The notes under the pieces: generated by a model
Told to the model about the DNA's origin: nothing
The model's input: the letters and a program-made list of their open reading frames with translations, nothing else
Databases searched by the model: none
Assembly: GCF_027922165.1 (NCBI RefSeq)
Contig: NZ_BSFD01000001.1
Coordinates: 328,883-392,882, forward strand
Length of the DNA: 64,000 nucleotides
DNA from: Brevundimonas intermedia
GTDB lineage: Bacteria; Pseudomonadota; Alphaproteobacteria; Caulobacterales; Caulobacteraceae
Direction: 5' to 3'
Part shown: positions 33,101 through 40,493 of the stretch, in pieces
Layout: each line of letters begins with the position of its first letter
How positions within the stretch are numbered: the first letter of the stretch is position 1
Position numbers and translations under genes: made by a program

Positions 33101-34665
33101 TCAAGGTGACCGAGTTCATCGCGCGGATGCGCCACGCCGTGCCCGGCACCACCCTGATCAGCCCACCGCCGCACCACGACATCTATTCGATCGAGGACCT
33201 GGCCCAGCTGATCTATGATCTGAAGGCCATCAATCCCGACGCCAAGGTGACGGTGAAACTGGTGTCCGCCTCGGGTATCGGGGCCATCGCCTCGGGGGTG
33301 GCTAAGGCCAACGCCGACGCCATCCTGATCGCCGGCCACAACGGCGGCACCGGCGCATCGCCCCAGACCTCGATCAAGCATGCCGGCCTGCCGTGGGAGA
33401 TCGGCCTGGCCGAAGCCCATCAGGTGCTGACGCTGAACAATCTGCGCGGCTCGGTGACGCTGCGGACCGACGGCGGGGTCCGCACGGGCCGCGACGTGGT
33501 CATCGCCGCCATGCTGGGCGCCGAGGAGTACGGCGTGGGCACCGCCGCCCTGATCGCCATGGGCTGTCTGATGGTGCGTCAGTGCCATTCGAACACCTGC
33601 CCCGTCGGCGTCTGTTCCCAGGACGAGCGGCTGCGCGAAAAGTTCACCGGCACCCCGGACAAGGTGGTCAACCTGTTCACCTTCATCGCCGAGGAGACGC
33701 GCGAGATCCTGGCCTCGATCGGCGCCCGGACGATGGACGAGATCATCGGCCGCACCGACCTGTTGCGTCAGGTCCGGCGCGGCGGTTCGCACCTGGACGA
33801 CCTGGACCTCAACCCCCTGCTGGTTCGGGTGGACGAGGGTGCGGCCGGCAAATGGGCGGACAAGGTTCGCAAGCCCATCGCCGACAGCCTGGACGCCCGA
33901 GTGCTGAAGGACGCCGTCCGGTTCCTGGATCGCGGCCAGACGCTGGAACTGTCCTATCCGTTGAACAACACCCAGCGCACCGTCGGCGCCGCCGTGTCGT
34001 CCGCCATCGTGCGACGGTTTGGCGCGCAAGGGCCGGCCGGTCGTCTGAAGCTGCGTCTGGAAGGCATCGCCGGCCAGAGCTTCGGCGCCTTCGCCGCCAA
34101 GGGGCTGGAACTGCATCTGACGGGCGAGGCCAACGACTATGTCGGCAAGGGCCTCTCGGGCGCCGAGATCTCGGTCCGCACGCCTGAATGGCGCGAGGAT
34201 CAGCTGATCTGCGGCAACACCACCCTGTATGGCGCGACCTCGGGTCGGCTGTTCGTCGCCGGTGCGGCGGGCGAGCGGTTCGCGGTGCGCAACTCGGGCG
34301 CCGAGGCGGTGGTCGAAGGTCTGGGCGCGCACGGCTGCGAATATATGACCGGCGGTCGGGTGGTGGTGCTGGGCGGGGTCGGCTGGAACCTGGCGGCGGG
34401 CATGAGCGGCGGCGAGCTTTTCGTACTGGACCAGCCCGGCTTCGCCGAACGGGCTCTGAACGGCGACCTGGCCGGAGTGGCCGACATCGACACGGCGGCG
34501 GCCGAACGGCTGCGCGGCCTGGTCGAGGCCCACTTCGGGGCGACGGGTTCTCCCCTTGCGCGGCGCCTGCTGGGCGACTGGGAAGCCACGCTGGACCGTT
34601 TCGTGCGGATACTGCCGCTCACGGACATTGTCAGGGCGGAGGAACGGCTTAAGACTTCAGCCTGA
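30154..34665 (+). CDS. gltB: Glutamate synthase, large subunit
   Basis: A 1503-residue enzyme. The N-terminal glutaminase domain starts at Cys30 (ACGVGLVCSIDG) after a propeptide, as in other GltB proteins. The central and FMN domains include HQRYSTNTFPEW, AHNGEINTLKGN, GVVGG-type loops and the cysteines of the 3Fe-4S cluster (CLMVRQCHSNTCPVGVC). The C-terminal beta-helix domain has GGRVVVLGGVGWNLAAGMSGG. It works with GltD to make two glutamates from glutamine and 2-oxoglutarate in the GS-GOGAT route. amt follows 35 bases after its stop. Confidence 0.98.
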   Translation: MTQWLDKYEETRDRLEAGHAYDRASERDACGVGLVCSIDGTPRRDVVEYAIRSLKAVAHRGAVDPDGLSGDGAGVMCELPQGFFADQVASIGQSLRPGPICVGQVFLPRTDLGAQDRARAIVETEALRGGFWIYGWRQTPIDLSVVGTKAGATRPEIEQIMLAPPLDDAGQPLDGEALERELYLCRRRIEKTVKTENLAAVYICTLSARSIAYKGMVRAELLGNLYPDLEDPRFVSAYAVFHQRYSTNTFPEWKLAQPFRMLAHNGEINTLKGNLNWMKSHEIRMAAQAFGDRDREVKPVVQPGGSDSAALDNVMEVLVHAGRPAPMAKALLIPEAWAKDDVVMPEAHRAFYAYCNAVMEPWDGPAAICAADGRWIVAGKDRNGLRPLRAVETVDGLLMAGSEAGLVPIPESRVKRRLHIGPGKLIAVDMKHGRLYDEHEAIDALAAAHPYTDWLGNMVDLEPIIGPGPEPRSASGEDLTRRQIAAGYSREDLDLLLDALVRDGKEAVGSMGDDAPPAVLSALPRPLSHYFRQNFSQVTNPPIDPLREAGAMSLKTRFKNLGNILAQEEAQTDVFVLDSPVLTNGMYERMVATVGAGSTVVIDCSYDTPSEGARAGAGLRAALDRIMDEAEAAARDGAALIVLTDQQGSATRLAAPMILATAGVHGRLTSAGLRTYCSIVVRTAETLDPHGFAVLVGVGATTVNAWLAQDLFQERLDRGLYPGLTLRDACLNYKHGIEAGLLKTLARKGISVISAYRGGCEFEVLGLSRALTAEFFPGAPSRISGIGLAGLEQAAMKRHKVAWGEALPSPAIGGFFKIRSGGEAHAHEAKTIHLLQDACNRGDYRRFKQFSEAVRNQPDLSLRDLLDFREGVAIPVDQVESVSDIRRRFLTQAMSLGALGPEAHETLNIAMNRIGARSVSGEGGEDPERYHPRANGDDANSAVKQVASGRFGVTAEYLNQCREIEIKVAQGAKPGEGGQLPGFKVTEFIARMRHAVPGTTLISPPPHHDIYSIEDLAQLIYDLKAINPDAKVTVKLVSASGIGAIASGVAKANADAILIAGHNGGTGASPQTSIKHAGLPWEIGLAEAHQVLTLNNLRGSVTLRTDGGVRTGRDVVIAAMLGAEEYGVGTAALIAMGCLMVRQCHSNTCPVGVCSQDERLREKFTGTPDKVVNLFTFIAEETREILASIGARTMDEIIGRTDLLRQVRRGGSHLDDLDLNPLLVRVDEGAAGKWADKVRKPIADSLDARVLKDAVRFLDRGQTLELSYPLNNTQRTVGAAVSSAIVRRFGAQGPAGRLKLRLEGIAGQSFGAFAAKGLELHLTGEANDYVGKGLSGAEISVRTPEWREDQLICGNTTLYGATSGRLFVAGAAGERFAVRNSGAEAVVEGLGAHGCEYMTGGRVVVLGGVGWNLAAGMSGGELFVLDQPGFAERALNGDLAGVADIDTAAAERLRGLVEAHFGATGSPLARRLLGDWEATLDRFVRILPLTDIVRAEERLKTSA

Positions 34666-34700
34666 GCCGTTCCTTACCTCTCCTCCCCGAGACGCCTGAA

Positions 34701-36008
34701 ATGACCCGAACCGCCGCCTTTTCCGCCGTCGCCTTAGTCGGGGCGGCGGTCGCCTCTCCAGCCGCCGCCGCGCCCCTGCTGGCGCATCAGGCGCCCCTGG
34801 TGATCGACAATGCGGCGACCGCCTGGATCCTGACGTCCACCGCTCTGGTGCTGCTGATGACCCTGCCGGGTCTGGCGCTGTTCTATGGCGGCATGGTCAG
34901 GAAGAAGAACATCATCAGCGTCATCGCCCAGTCGGCGGCGGCCTTCGCCATCGTCTCGGTGCTGTGGTTCCTGGTCGGCTACAGCCTGTCGTTCGGCAAG
35001 GGACCGGATGCGATCAACGGCTTCGTCGGCGGGGTCGAGGCGGCCTTCCTGAACGGGGTCACGATGCAGACGGCGCACAGTCTGCTGCCCGGCCTGCCGG
35101 AGCTGCTGTTCGTCAGCTTCCAGATGACCTTCGCCATCATCACCCCGGCCCTGATCGCCGGCGCCTTCGCCGAGCGGATGAAGTTCTCGGCCAGCCTGCT
35201 GTTCTTCGCCCTGTGGCACTTGATCGTCTATGCGCCGATCTGTCACCAGGTCTGGGGCGGCGGCTATCTGGGCGGGCTGGGGGTGCTGGACTTCGCCGGC
35301 GGAGCGGTCGTCCACGTCAGCGCGGGCGTCGCCGGCCTGGTCTGCGCCCTTGTGCTGGGACCGCGCCACGGCTTCGGCCGCGACAACATGGCCCCCGCCA
35401 ATCTGGTCTACAGCGCCATCGGCACCGGGCTGCTGCTGGTCGGCTGGATCGGGTTCAACGCCGGATCTGCGGGCGCGGCCGATGCGCTGGCCGCCACCGC
35501 CGCCTTCAACACCATTCTGGCCGCCGGGGCTGCGGCCTTGAGCTGGATGACCATCGAATGGTTCGACCGCAAGCGCCCCACCCTGCTGGGCCTGTTGTCG
35601 GGCGTCGTCGGCGGCCTGGTGGCCATCACCCCCGCCGCAGGTTTTGTCGATCCCAAGGGCGCCTTCTTCATCGGCCTGATCGCGGGCCCTGCCTGCTACG
35701 CGGGCGCCGTCTGGCTGAAGCACGCGCTGAAGTACGACGACAGCCTGGACGCCTTCGGGGTGCACGGGGTCGGGGGCATCGTCGGCGCCCTGCTGACCGG
35801 CGTCTTCGCCACCACCAGCATCAACGCCCTGTCCGAAGGCGCGACCGTGTGGAAGCAGGCGATCGGCCTGGGGGGCGCGATCGTCTGGAGCGCGGTCGGC
35901 ACCTTCGTGGTGCTGATGATCTGCAAGTTCACCACCGGCCTGCGCGTCACCAAGGACGAAGAGGTTGAGGGGCTGGACTATACCCAGCATGGCGAAGCCA
36001 TCCACTGA
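34701..36008 (+). CDS. amt: Ammonium transporter
   Basis: A 435-residue Amt/MEP protein with a signal peptide (ALVGAAVASPAAAAP) and eleven membrane segments. The paired pore histidines are visible in GGAVVHVSAG and DAFGVHGVGG, and the TM1 motif LFYGGMVRKKN is present. It moves ammonium into the cytoplasm. It lies directly after gltB, so it probably shares its transcript. Unusually no glnK/PII gene is adjacent, although most amt genes travel with one. Confidence 0.96.
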   Translation: MTRTAAFSAVALVGAAVASPAAAAPLLAHQAPLVIDNAATAWILTSTALVLLMTLPGLALFYGGMVRKKNIISVIAQSAAAFAIVSVLWFLVGYSLSFGKGPDAINGFVGGVEAAFLNGVTMQTAHSLLPGLPELLFVSFQMTFAIITPALIAGAFAERMKFSASLLFFALWHLIVYAPICHQVWGGGYLGGLGVLDFAGGAVVHVSAGVAGLVCALVLGPRHGFGRDNMAPANLVYSAIGTGLLLVGWIGFNAGSAGAADALAATAAFNTILAAGAAALSWMTIEWFDRKRPTLLGLLSGVVGGLVAITPAAGFVDPKGAFFIGLIAGPACYAGAVWLKHALKYDDSLDAFGVHGVGGIVGALLTGVFATTSINALSEGATVWKQAIGLGGAIVWSAVGTFVVLMICKFTTGLRVTKDEEVEGLDYTQHGEAIH

Positions 36009-36099
36009 GGCCACAGACAGGGACGGTTGATCCCGCCCCTGTCCGCCCCCATCTTCATCTGTGACCGGGAGCCTTGCCGATTGCGGGAGGCCGACGGTC

Positions 36100-36117
36100 G
36101 GTCGCTTTGCGAGGACC
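36100..36117 (+). promoter_or_regulatory. Candidate RNA thermometer at the hsp20 ribosome site
   Basis: In the leader of the hsp20 gene, GGTC (36100-36103) can pair with GACC (36114-36117), enclosing GC-TTT-GC-GAG. The Shine-Dalgarno GAGG (36111-36114) is inside this hairpin. ROSE-type thermometers upstream of alphaproteobacterial small heat-shock genes work in this way. The match to a ROSE UUGCU element is only partial (TTTGC), so this is a candidate. Confidence 0.45.
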
Positions 36118-36120
36118 CAG

Positions 36121-36543
36121 ATGACGACGACCCGCACCATTCTTTTCGACAGCCCGTTTCTGCTGGGCTTCGACCACACCCGCGCCCTGATCGACCGCGC
36201 CGCCAAGGCCGCAGCCGAGAGCTATCCGCCCTATAATGTCGAACAGATCGGCGATGCCGGCGTTCGCATCAGCCTGGCCGTCGCCGGGTTCGCCCCCGAT
36301 GAACTGGCCATCACCCTGGACGGGCGGCAGCTCACCATCGCCGGCAAGCGCGACGACGCGGGCAAGGGCGAACAGGCCTTCCTGCATCGCGGCATAGCCG
36401 CACGGGGTTTCGTGCGAAGCTTCGTCCTCGCCGACGGACTTGAGGTCCAGGGCGCGCGGCTGGAGCACGGCCTGCTGCACGTCGACCTGATCCGGCCCGA
36501 GGCCGAGCGTCAGGTGCGGCGGATTCCCATCACGGCCGGCTGA
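36121..36543 (+). CDS. Small heat-shock protein, Hsp20/IbpA family
   Basis: A 140-residue alpha-crystallin-type chaperone that binds unfolding proteins during heat stress. The N-terminus contains TRTILFDSPFLLGFDH, typical of alphaproteobacterial HspD/IbpA proteins. The alpha-crystallin core runs from YPPYNVEQIG to ERQVRRIPI. The length fits. The ATG at 36121 has GAGG eight to eleven bases upstream, which may be hidden in a hairpin. DUF1150 follows in the same direction, as usual for these genes. Confidence 0.93.
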   Translation: MTTTRTILFDSPFLLGFDHTRALIDRAAKAAAESYPPYNVEQIGDAGVRISLAVAGFAPDELAITLDGRQLTIAGKRDDAGKGEQAFLHRGIAARGFVRSFVLADGLEVQGARLEHGLLHVDLIRPEAERQVRRIPITAG

Positions 36544-36562
36544 AAAGCGCGACCGTTAGAAC

Positions 36563-36580
36563 CGCCCGGCGATCCGGGCG
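36563..36580 (+). other. Hairpin between hsp20 and DUF1150
   Basis: CGCCCGG (36563-36569) pairs perfectly with CCGGGCG (36574-36580) around a four-base CGAT loop. Positioned 26 bases before the DUF1150 start, it may tune read-through or mRNA stability between the two genes. No U-run follows. Confidence 0.45.
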
Positions 36581-36606
36581 TTGTACATTTGAAGGAGGCG
36601 GTCCTA

Positions 36607-36855
36607 ATGACGCCGATGATGACCAAGGAAGATTTTGCAGGCATGGGCGCGCCCGACCTCGTCTATGTGCGCGAGGTGAAGGCGTCCGATCTGCTGGAAG
36701 AGGCGGTCGAGATGAAAGACATCGCCTTTGATCCCAATCAGTCGCTGTACGCCGTGCATAGCGCAGACGGAGAACGGCTGGCGGTGATGCTCGACCGCGA
36801 GACCGCTTTCGCCGCCGCCGTGGCGCATGAGCTTGAGCCGGTTTCAGTTCACTGA
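36607..36855 (+). CDS. DUF1150 family protein
   Basis: An 82-residue protein of DUF1150. Family features are DLVYVREVKASDLL, LYAVHSADGERLAVMLDRETAFAAA and the C-terminal SVH. DUF1150 genes are regularly found after hsp20 in alphaproteobacteria, which links the protein to the heat-shock response without a known mechanism. The ATG at 36607 was chosen for its ribosome site AAGGAGG at 36592-36598, a spacing of eight bases. It converges on ptsN. Confidence 0.9.
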   Translation: MTPMMTKEDFAGMGAPDLVYVREVKASDLLEEAVEMKDIAFDPNQSLYAVHSADGERLAVMLDRETAFAAAVAHELEPVSVH

Positions 36856-36864
36856 GACAGACGA

Positions 36865-37332
36865 TCAGGCCGCCGTGGCGGGGGCCTGATCCTTGACGAA
36901 CAGGGCCTTGATGGCGTCCGTCGTCTGAGCTTGGCGCAACTGCTCGCGGAGTTCGGGCGAGCGCAGGGCGCGCGATACGGCGGCCAGGGCGCGCAGGTGT
37001 TCGGCGCCGTCTTTCGGCGGGGCGAACAGGGCCAGCAGAAGATCGACTGGACGATCGTCGACCGAGTCATAGGCGACAGGCGAATCCAGCCGGACGAAGA
37101 CGGCCGTGACTCGATCGATCTCGGTCAAACGGGCGTGGGGCACGGCGACGCCAGAGCCCAGGCCGGTCGACCCAAGAGCTTCGCGTTCAAGCAGGGCTTC
37201 GAAGATGCGGCCCTGATCGACGCCCAGGGCCATGGAGGCCGCTTCGGCGACGACGTGAAGGGCCTGACGCTTTGAAGAGGCGCCGCCGCGCAGCACCACG
37301 CCGTTCGGCGCAAGCAGATCTGCGATGTCCAT
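36865..37332 (-). CDS. ptsN: PTS IIA-like nitrogen regulatory protein
   Basis: A 155-residue EIIA-Ntr protein. The phospho-accepting histidine is in VAVPHARL, with the surrounding ALLEREALGSTGLGSG typical of the family. In the Ntr phosphotransfer chain it takes phosphate from NPr and regulates nitrogen, carbon and potassium functions in the cytoplasm. It is downstream of rpoN and hpf, the common order in proteobacteria. The gap to hpf (37333-37416) holds an imperfect hairpin (TCGCGGG/CCCGCGA). Confidence 0.95.
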   Translation of the reverse strand: MDIADLLAPNGVVLRGGASSKRQALHVVAEAASMALGVDQGRIFEALLEREALGSTGLGSGVAVPHARLTEIDRVTAVFVRLDSPVAYDSVDDRPVDLLLALFAPPKDGAEHLRALAAVSRALRSPELREQLRQAQTTDAIKALFVKDQAPATAA

Positions 37333-37363
37333 GGTAGCCCAACTCTGGATAAGCGACTGGGAG

Positions 37364-37393
37364 TCGCGGGCGCCCCTTTAGAGGCTCCCGCGA
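37364..37393 (-). other. Hairpin between hpf and ptsN
   Basis: TCGCGGG (37364-37370) pairs with CCCGCGA (37387-37393). It lacks a U-run on the minus strand, so it is not a standard terminator. It may attenuate read-through from hpf to ptsN or stabilise the upstream message. Confidence 0.4.
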
Positions 37394-37416
37394 CAATGTC
37401 AAACTAGGCCGTTAAC

Positions 37417-38055
37417 CTAATGGCCGTTGGTCTTCTTGGTGCGCTCCGGATCGATCCAGCCCACATTGCCGTCCGGCCGGCGGTAAACCACCGCGAGGCC
37501 GCCGTGGGCGGCGTTGCGGAAGAGGACGACCGGATAGCCGGTCATGTCCAGCTCGAGCACCGCGCGACCGACCGTGATGGTGCGGATCTCGTGCTCGGTC
37601 TCGGCGATGACCATGCCCACGGGCGGCGGGCCGTCGTTCTCGCCGGTGTCGCCGAAGACGTCGTCCTCGACGCTGTCGGGATCCCGCAGCACGATGCTGC
37701 GGGCGACTTCGCGGGCGGCGTTTTCAGTCTTTTCGGGCGACAGGCCCTTGGGTCCGATGTGGTGATCCTTGAGCCGGCGCTTGTAGCGACGGACGCGCTT
37801 TTCGAGACGGTCCAGCGCCTCGGTGAAGGCGGAATGGGCGTCGCCGCCCATGCCGGTCGTCACCAGGGTCTGGCCCGACGCGAGGCGGACCCAACAGTCC
37901 ACCTTGAAGTTGTGGCCGTCCTTGGACACCACGACCTCGGCGTCGTCACCGCCGCGGGCGAAGTATTTTCCGACCCCGTCTTCGAGTTCCTGGGAGATGC
38001 GCGAGCCTAACGCTTCGCCGACATCCACTTGCTTGCCGCTGACTTGGACTTGCAT
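37417..38055 (-). CDS. hpf: Ribosome hibernation promoting factor, long form
   Basis: A 212-residue long-type HPF. The N-terminal S30AE domain spans MQVQVSGKQVDVGEALGSRI to about residue 100. A flexible linker follows, and the C-terminal dimerisation domain has GRAVLELDMTGYPVVLFRNAAHGGLAVVYRRPDGNVGWIDP. Long HPF joins two 70S ribosomes into 100S dimers during starvation. The ATG at 38055 gives a normal N-terminus; an upstream frame adds 15 residues lacking similarity. It is 62 bases downstream of rpoN. Confidence 0.95.
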   Translation of the reverse strand: MQVQVSGKQVDVGEALGSRISQELEDGVGKYFARGGDDAEVVVSKDGHNFKVDCWVRLASGQTLVTTGMGGDAHSAFTEALDRLEKRVRRYKRRLKDHHIGPKGLSPEKTENAAREVARSIVLRDPDSVEDDVFGDTGENDGPPPVGMVIAETEHEIRTITVGRAVLELDMTGYPVVLFRNAAHGGLAVVYRRPDGNVGWIDPERTKKTNGH

Positions 38056-38117
38056 ACGGATAGAACGCTCCCACTCGCATTTGGTGTCAATCGAGATCAC
38101 CGTTTTGTGGCTACGCT

Positions 38118-39620
38118 TCAGGCGGTCTTAAGCATTCTGCGGCGTTCGACCGAGGATGGAATCCTCAAGGCTTCCCGGTACTTGGCGACCGTCCTACGGG
38201 CTATATCTATGCCCGTCTCCTTAAGGATTTCGACGATCCGATCATCGGACAAAACGTCGCCGTCCTGGGCCTCGCCGTCGATCATCGCCTTGATCCGGTG
38301 ACGGACCGCTTCGGCCGAATGGGTCGAGGCGCCGTCGACCGACTGGATGGCGGCGGTGAAGAAGAATTTCAGCTCGAACACGCCGCGCGGGGTCGAGACA
38401 TATTTGTTCGAGGTGACGCGACTGACCGTCGATTCGTGCATGCCGATGGCGTCAGCCACGGTCTTCAGGTTGAGCGGCCGCAGGAATTCGACCCCGAAGG
38501 CGAGGAAGGCGTCCTGCTGGCGCACGATCTCGGACGAGACCTTCAGAATGGTCTTGGCCCGCTGGTCCAGCGACTTGACCAGCCAGCTGGCCTGGGCGGC
38601 GCAGTCGGCGACGAAGGTCTTTTCGGTGTCGGACCGGGCGCCGGCCTGGACCAGGCCGTGATAGCGTTTGTCGATCAGCAGGCGCGGCAGGGTGTCGGCG
38701 TTCAGCTCGACCCGCCAGCCGCCGGCGGGATCGGGCCGGACATGGACGTCGGGCACGACGGTCTGGGCCGGTTCGCCGCCGAAGCCGGCGCCGGGCCGCG
38801 GCGTCAGGGCCTTCAGCTCGGCGATCATATCGGTCAGATCCTCGCCATCGACGCCGCAGACCTTCTTCAGGCCCGCCAGGTCGCGCCGGGCCAGCAGGTC
38901 CAGATTATCGAGCAGGGCGCCCATGGCCGGGTCGAAACGATTGCGCTCGATCAGCTGCAGCTTCAGGCATTCGGGCACCGAACGGGCCATGATCCCGGTC
39001 GGCTCGAACCCCTGGCAGACGGTCACCACCGCCTCGATCCGATCCAGGCCGACGCCCAGCCGGTCCGCGAACTCGGCCATTTCGCCGCGCAGATAGCCGC
39101 CCTCGTCGGTGGCGTCGATCAGGGTCAGGGCGATGGCGTGGTCGGCGGGCGACAGGCCGGCCGACGAGGCCTGGGCCTGAAGATGCTCCCATAAGGTCAG
39201 CTCGTGGGCGTCAGGACGCTCGCCGTCGCCTTCGAAGACCTGGCCGCCCTTGCCGGCGCTGGACCAGTCGGACAGGCCGGGCTGGGCCTCGTCGGTCATG
39301 CGGTCGCTGGTGCGTTCGCCGGGGGCGGCGTCGCCGTAGACGTCGTCGGATCCGGCGTCCATCGAGGCGACGGAATCCTGGCCGACCCCGTCGCCGAAGG
39401 ACATTTCGCCGTCGGACGCGGCGTCGGAGACCTTGTCAGGGGCCTCGGGGCCGTCGCCCTCGGGCTCGTCGCGTTGCAGCAGGGGATTGCGTTCCAGCTC
39501 GGCCTCGACGAACGCCTCGAGCTCGAGGTTCGACAGTTGCAGCAGCTTGATCGCCTGCTGCAGCTGGGGCGTGATGACCAGCCCCTGCCCCTGTCTGATC
39601 TCTAGACGTTGCCCGATCAC
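38118..39620 (-). CDS. rpoN: RNA polymerase sigma-54 factor
   Basis: A 500-residue sigma-54. Region I starts LEIRQGQGLVITPQLQQAIKLLQLSNLELEAFVEAELERNPLLQ. An acidic region II follows, then the core-binding and DNA-binding parts with the RpoN box ARRTVAKYREALRIP near the end. It directs RNA polymerase to -24/-12 promoters of nitrogen and class III/IV flagellar genes. It starts at GTG (39620). lptB lies upstream on the same strand, 873 bases away, wider than the usual near-adjacent arrangement. Confidence 0.97.
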   Translation of the reverse strand: MIGQRLEIRQGQGLVITPQLQQAIKLLQLSNLELEAFVEAELERNPLLQRDEPEGDGPEAPDKVSDAASDGEMSFGDGVGQDSVASMDAGSDDVYGDAAPGERTSDRMTDEAQPGLSDWSSAGKGGQVFEGDGERPDAHELTLWEHLQAQASSAGLSPADHAIALTLIDATDEGGYLRGEMAEFADRLGVGLDRIEAVVTVCQGFEPTGIMARSVPECLKLQLIERNRFDPAMGALLDNLDLLARRDLAGLKKVCGVDGEDLTDMIAELKALTPRPGAGFGGEPAQTVVPDVHVRPDPAGGWRVELNADTLPRLLIDKRYHGLVQAGARSDTEKTFVADCAAQASWLVKSLDQRAKTILKVSSEIVRQQDAFLAFGVEFLRPLNLKTVADAIGMHESTVSRVTSNKYVSTPRGVFELKFFFTAAIQSVDGASTHSAEAVRHRIKAMIDGEAQDGDVLSDDRIVEILKETGIDIARRTVAKYREALRIPSSVERRRMLKTA

Positions 39621-39648
39621 GTTCGAAAAATCCCCTCCGCGCGCCGAA

Positions 39649-39665
39649 CTGGCCCGGAACTTGCT
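39649..39665 (+). promoter_or_regulatory. Sigma-54-type -24/-12 motif beside rpoN
   Basis: CTGGCCCGGAACTTGCT matches 16 of 17 positions of YTGGCACGRNNNTTGCW. The GG (39651-39652) and GC (39663-39664) are separated by the required ten bases. It points rightward, away from rpoN, and starts 29 bases upstream of the rpoN GTG. It could drive a divergent transcript or let sigma-54 polymerase block rpoN transcription. Confidence 0.6.
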
Positions 39666-40227
39666 GTGCAGAATGCCGGCCTATTGGTTAACGCCCGACA
39701 AATATCGGAACACGGGTGTGCAGAAGCCCCCTCGCGCTTTCGCTGCGAAGTTGGAGGCCCATCGCGAGTGGAGGGCGGGACGGAGCGCCGGGCCTCGCCC
39801 GGAGTGAATAGTGTTTACCGTTTCGACGAAGACAGACGCTCCGCGCGCAGGGTGTTTCTGCCGGCCGGGGATATTGAAGCGGCAGTTGTGATGCCTCTTC
39901 CCCAAGGCCTGCGTCAGGTCGGCGATCCCTGCGAAGGACCGTCCCGAGTGCGACCGGGTTCCTAACCCCGTGTCCTCCGCCGACGTTTCTGCGCGGGATG
40001 AGCCCACCGATGCACCGTCATGCGGCGCGAGGGAATCCCACCCCCGCCCCTGATCCCTACGCTCCCGCCGCCGCAAGGTCGCAGGCCTTACGAGCCCTCC
40101 TAGCGACGAGACCGGGGAGATTATGCGGGGGGTTTGAGGGGTGGTTAGGAGCGGGGGGTGAGATTTTTGTAAGGTGTTGGAATCGTTGGGGTGGAGGCAG
40201 CGTCATTGTGCGCGCTGACCTCGCTTT

Positions 40228-40434
40228 CTTTCGTCATTCCGGGCGAAGGGCCGCTTGGCCCGCAGACCCGGAACCCCTCGTCATCCTCCGGCCCGCGAAG
40301 CGGGACCGGGGGAGGCGCCGAAGGCGAAATCTGTAAGCCGCACGATGTTGAAGATCAGAGTCCGCGACAGGTTCGCGCTCTCGCGCGCCGCTGGGTTCCG
40401 GGTCTCCGCTGCGCTGCGCCCGGAATGACGAAAG
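40228..40434. repeat. Inverted-repeat element, CGTCATTCCGGGCG type
   Basis: CTTTCGTCATTCCGGGCG (40228-40245) is repeated exactly in inverted form at 40417-40434. Inner arms GACCCGGAACCCC and GGGTTCCGGGTC also pair imperfectly. It belongs to the same class as the elements at 55250 and 61758, which also begin CGTCA. Confidence 0.85.
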
Positions 40435-40493
40435 AAGGGAGGCAGGCGTCACCTCTCCGCGCGCGAAGGCGAACGGGGAGGAGAGCGTCTTAG

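Larger units (their letters stand above)
39621..40493. other. Long gene-poor gap between rpoN and lptB
   Basis: No convincing gene was found in 873 bases. Open frames on the plus strand (39609-39965, 39998-40336) lack family similarity and ribosome sites. The left part holds the sigma-54-type motif and the rpoN leader; the right part holds the inverted repeat at 40228-40434. An unannotated small RNA from the sigma-54 site is possible. Confidence 0.5.

Noticed and set aside
39998..40493. Plus-strand frames between rpoN and lptB
   Set aside because: They consist largely of the inverted-repeat element, have no ribosome site and no recognisable family.
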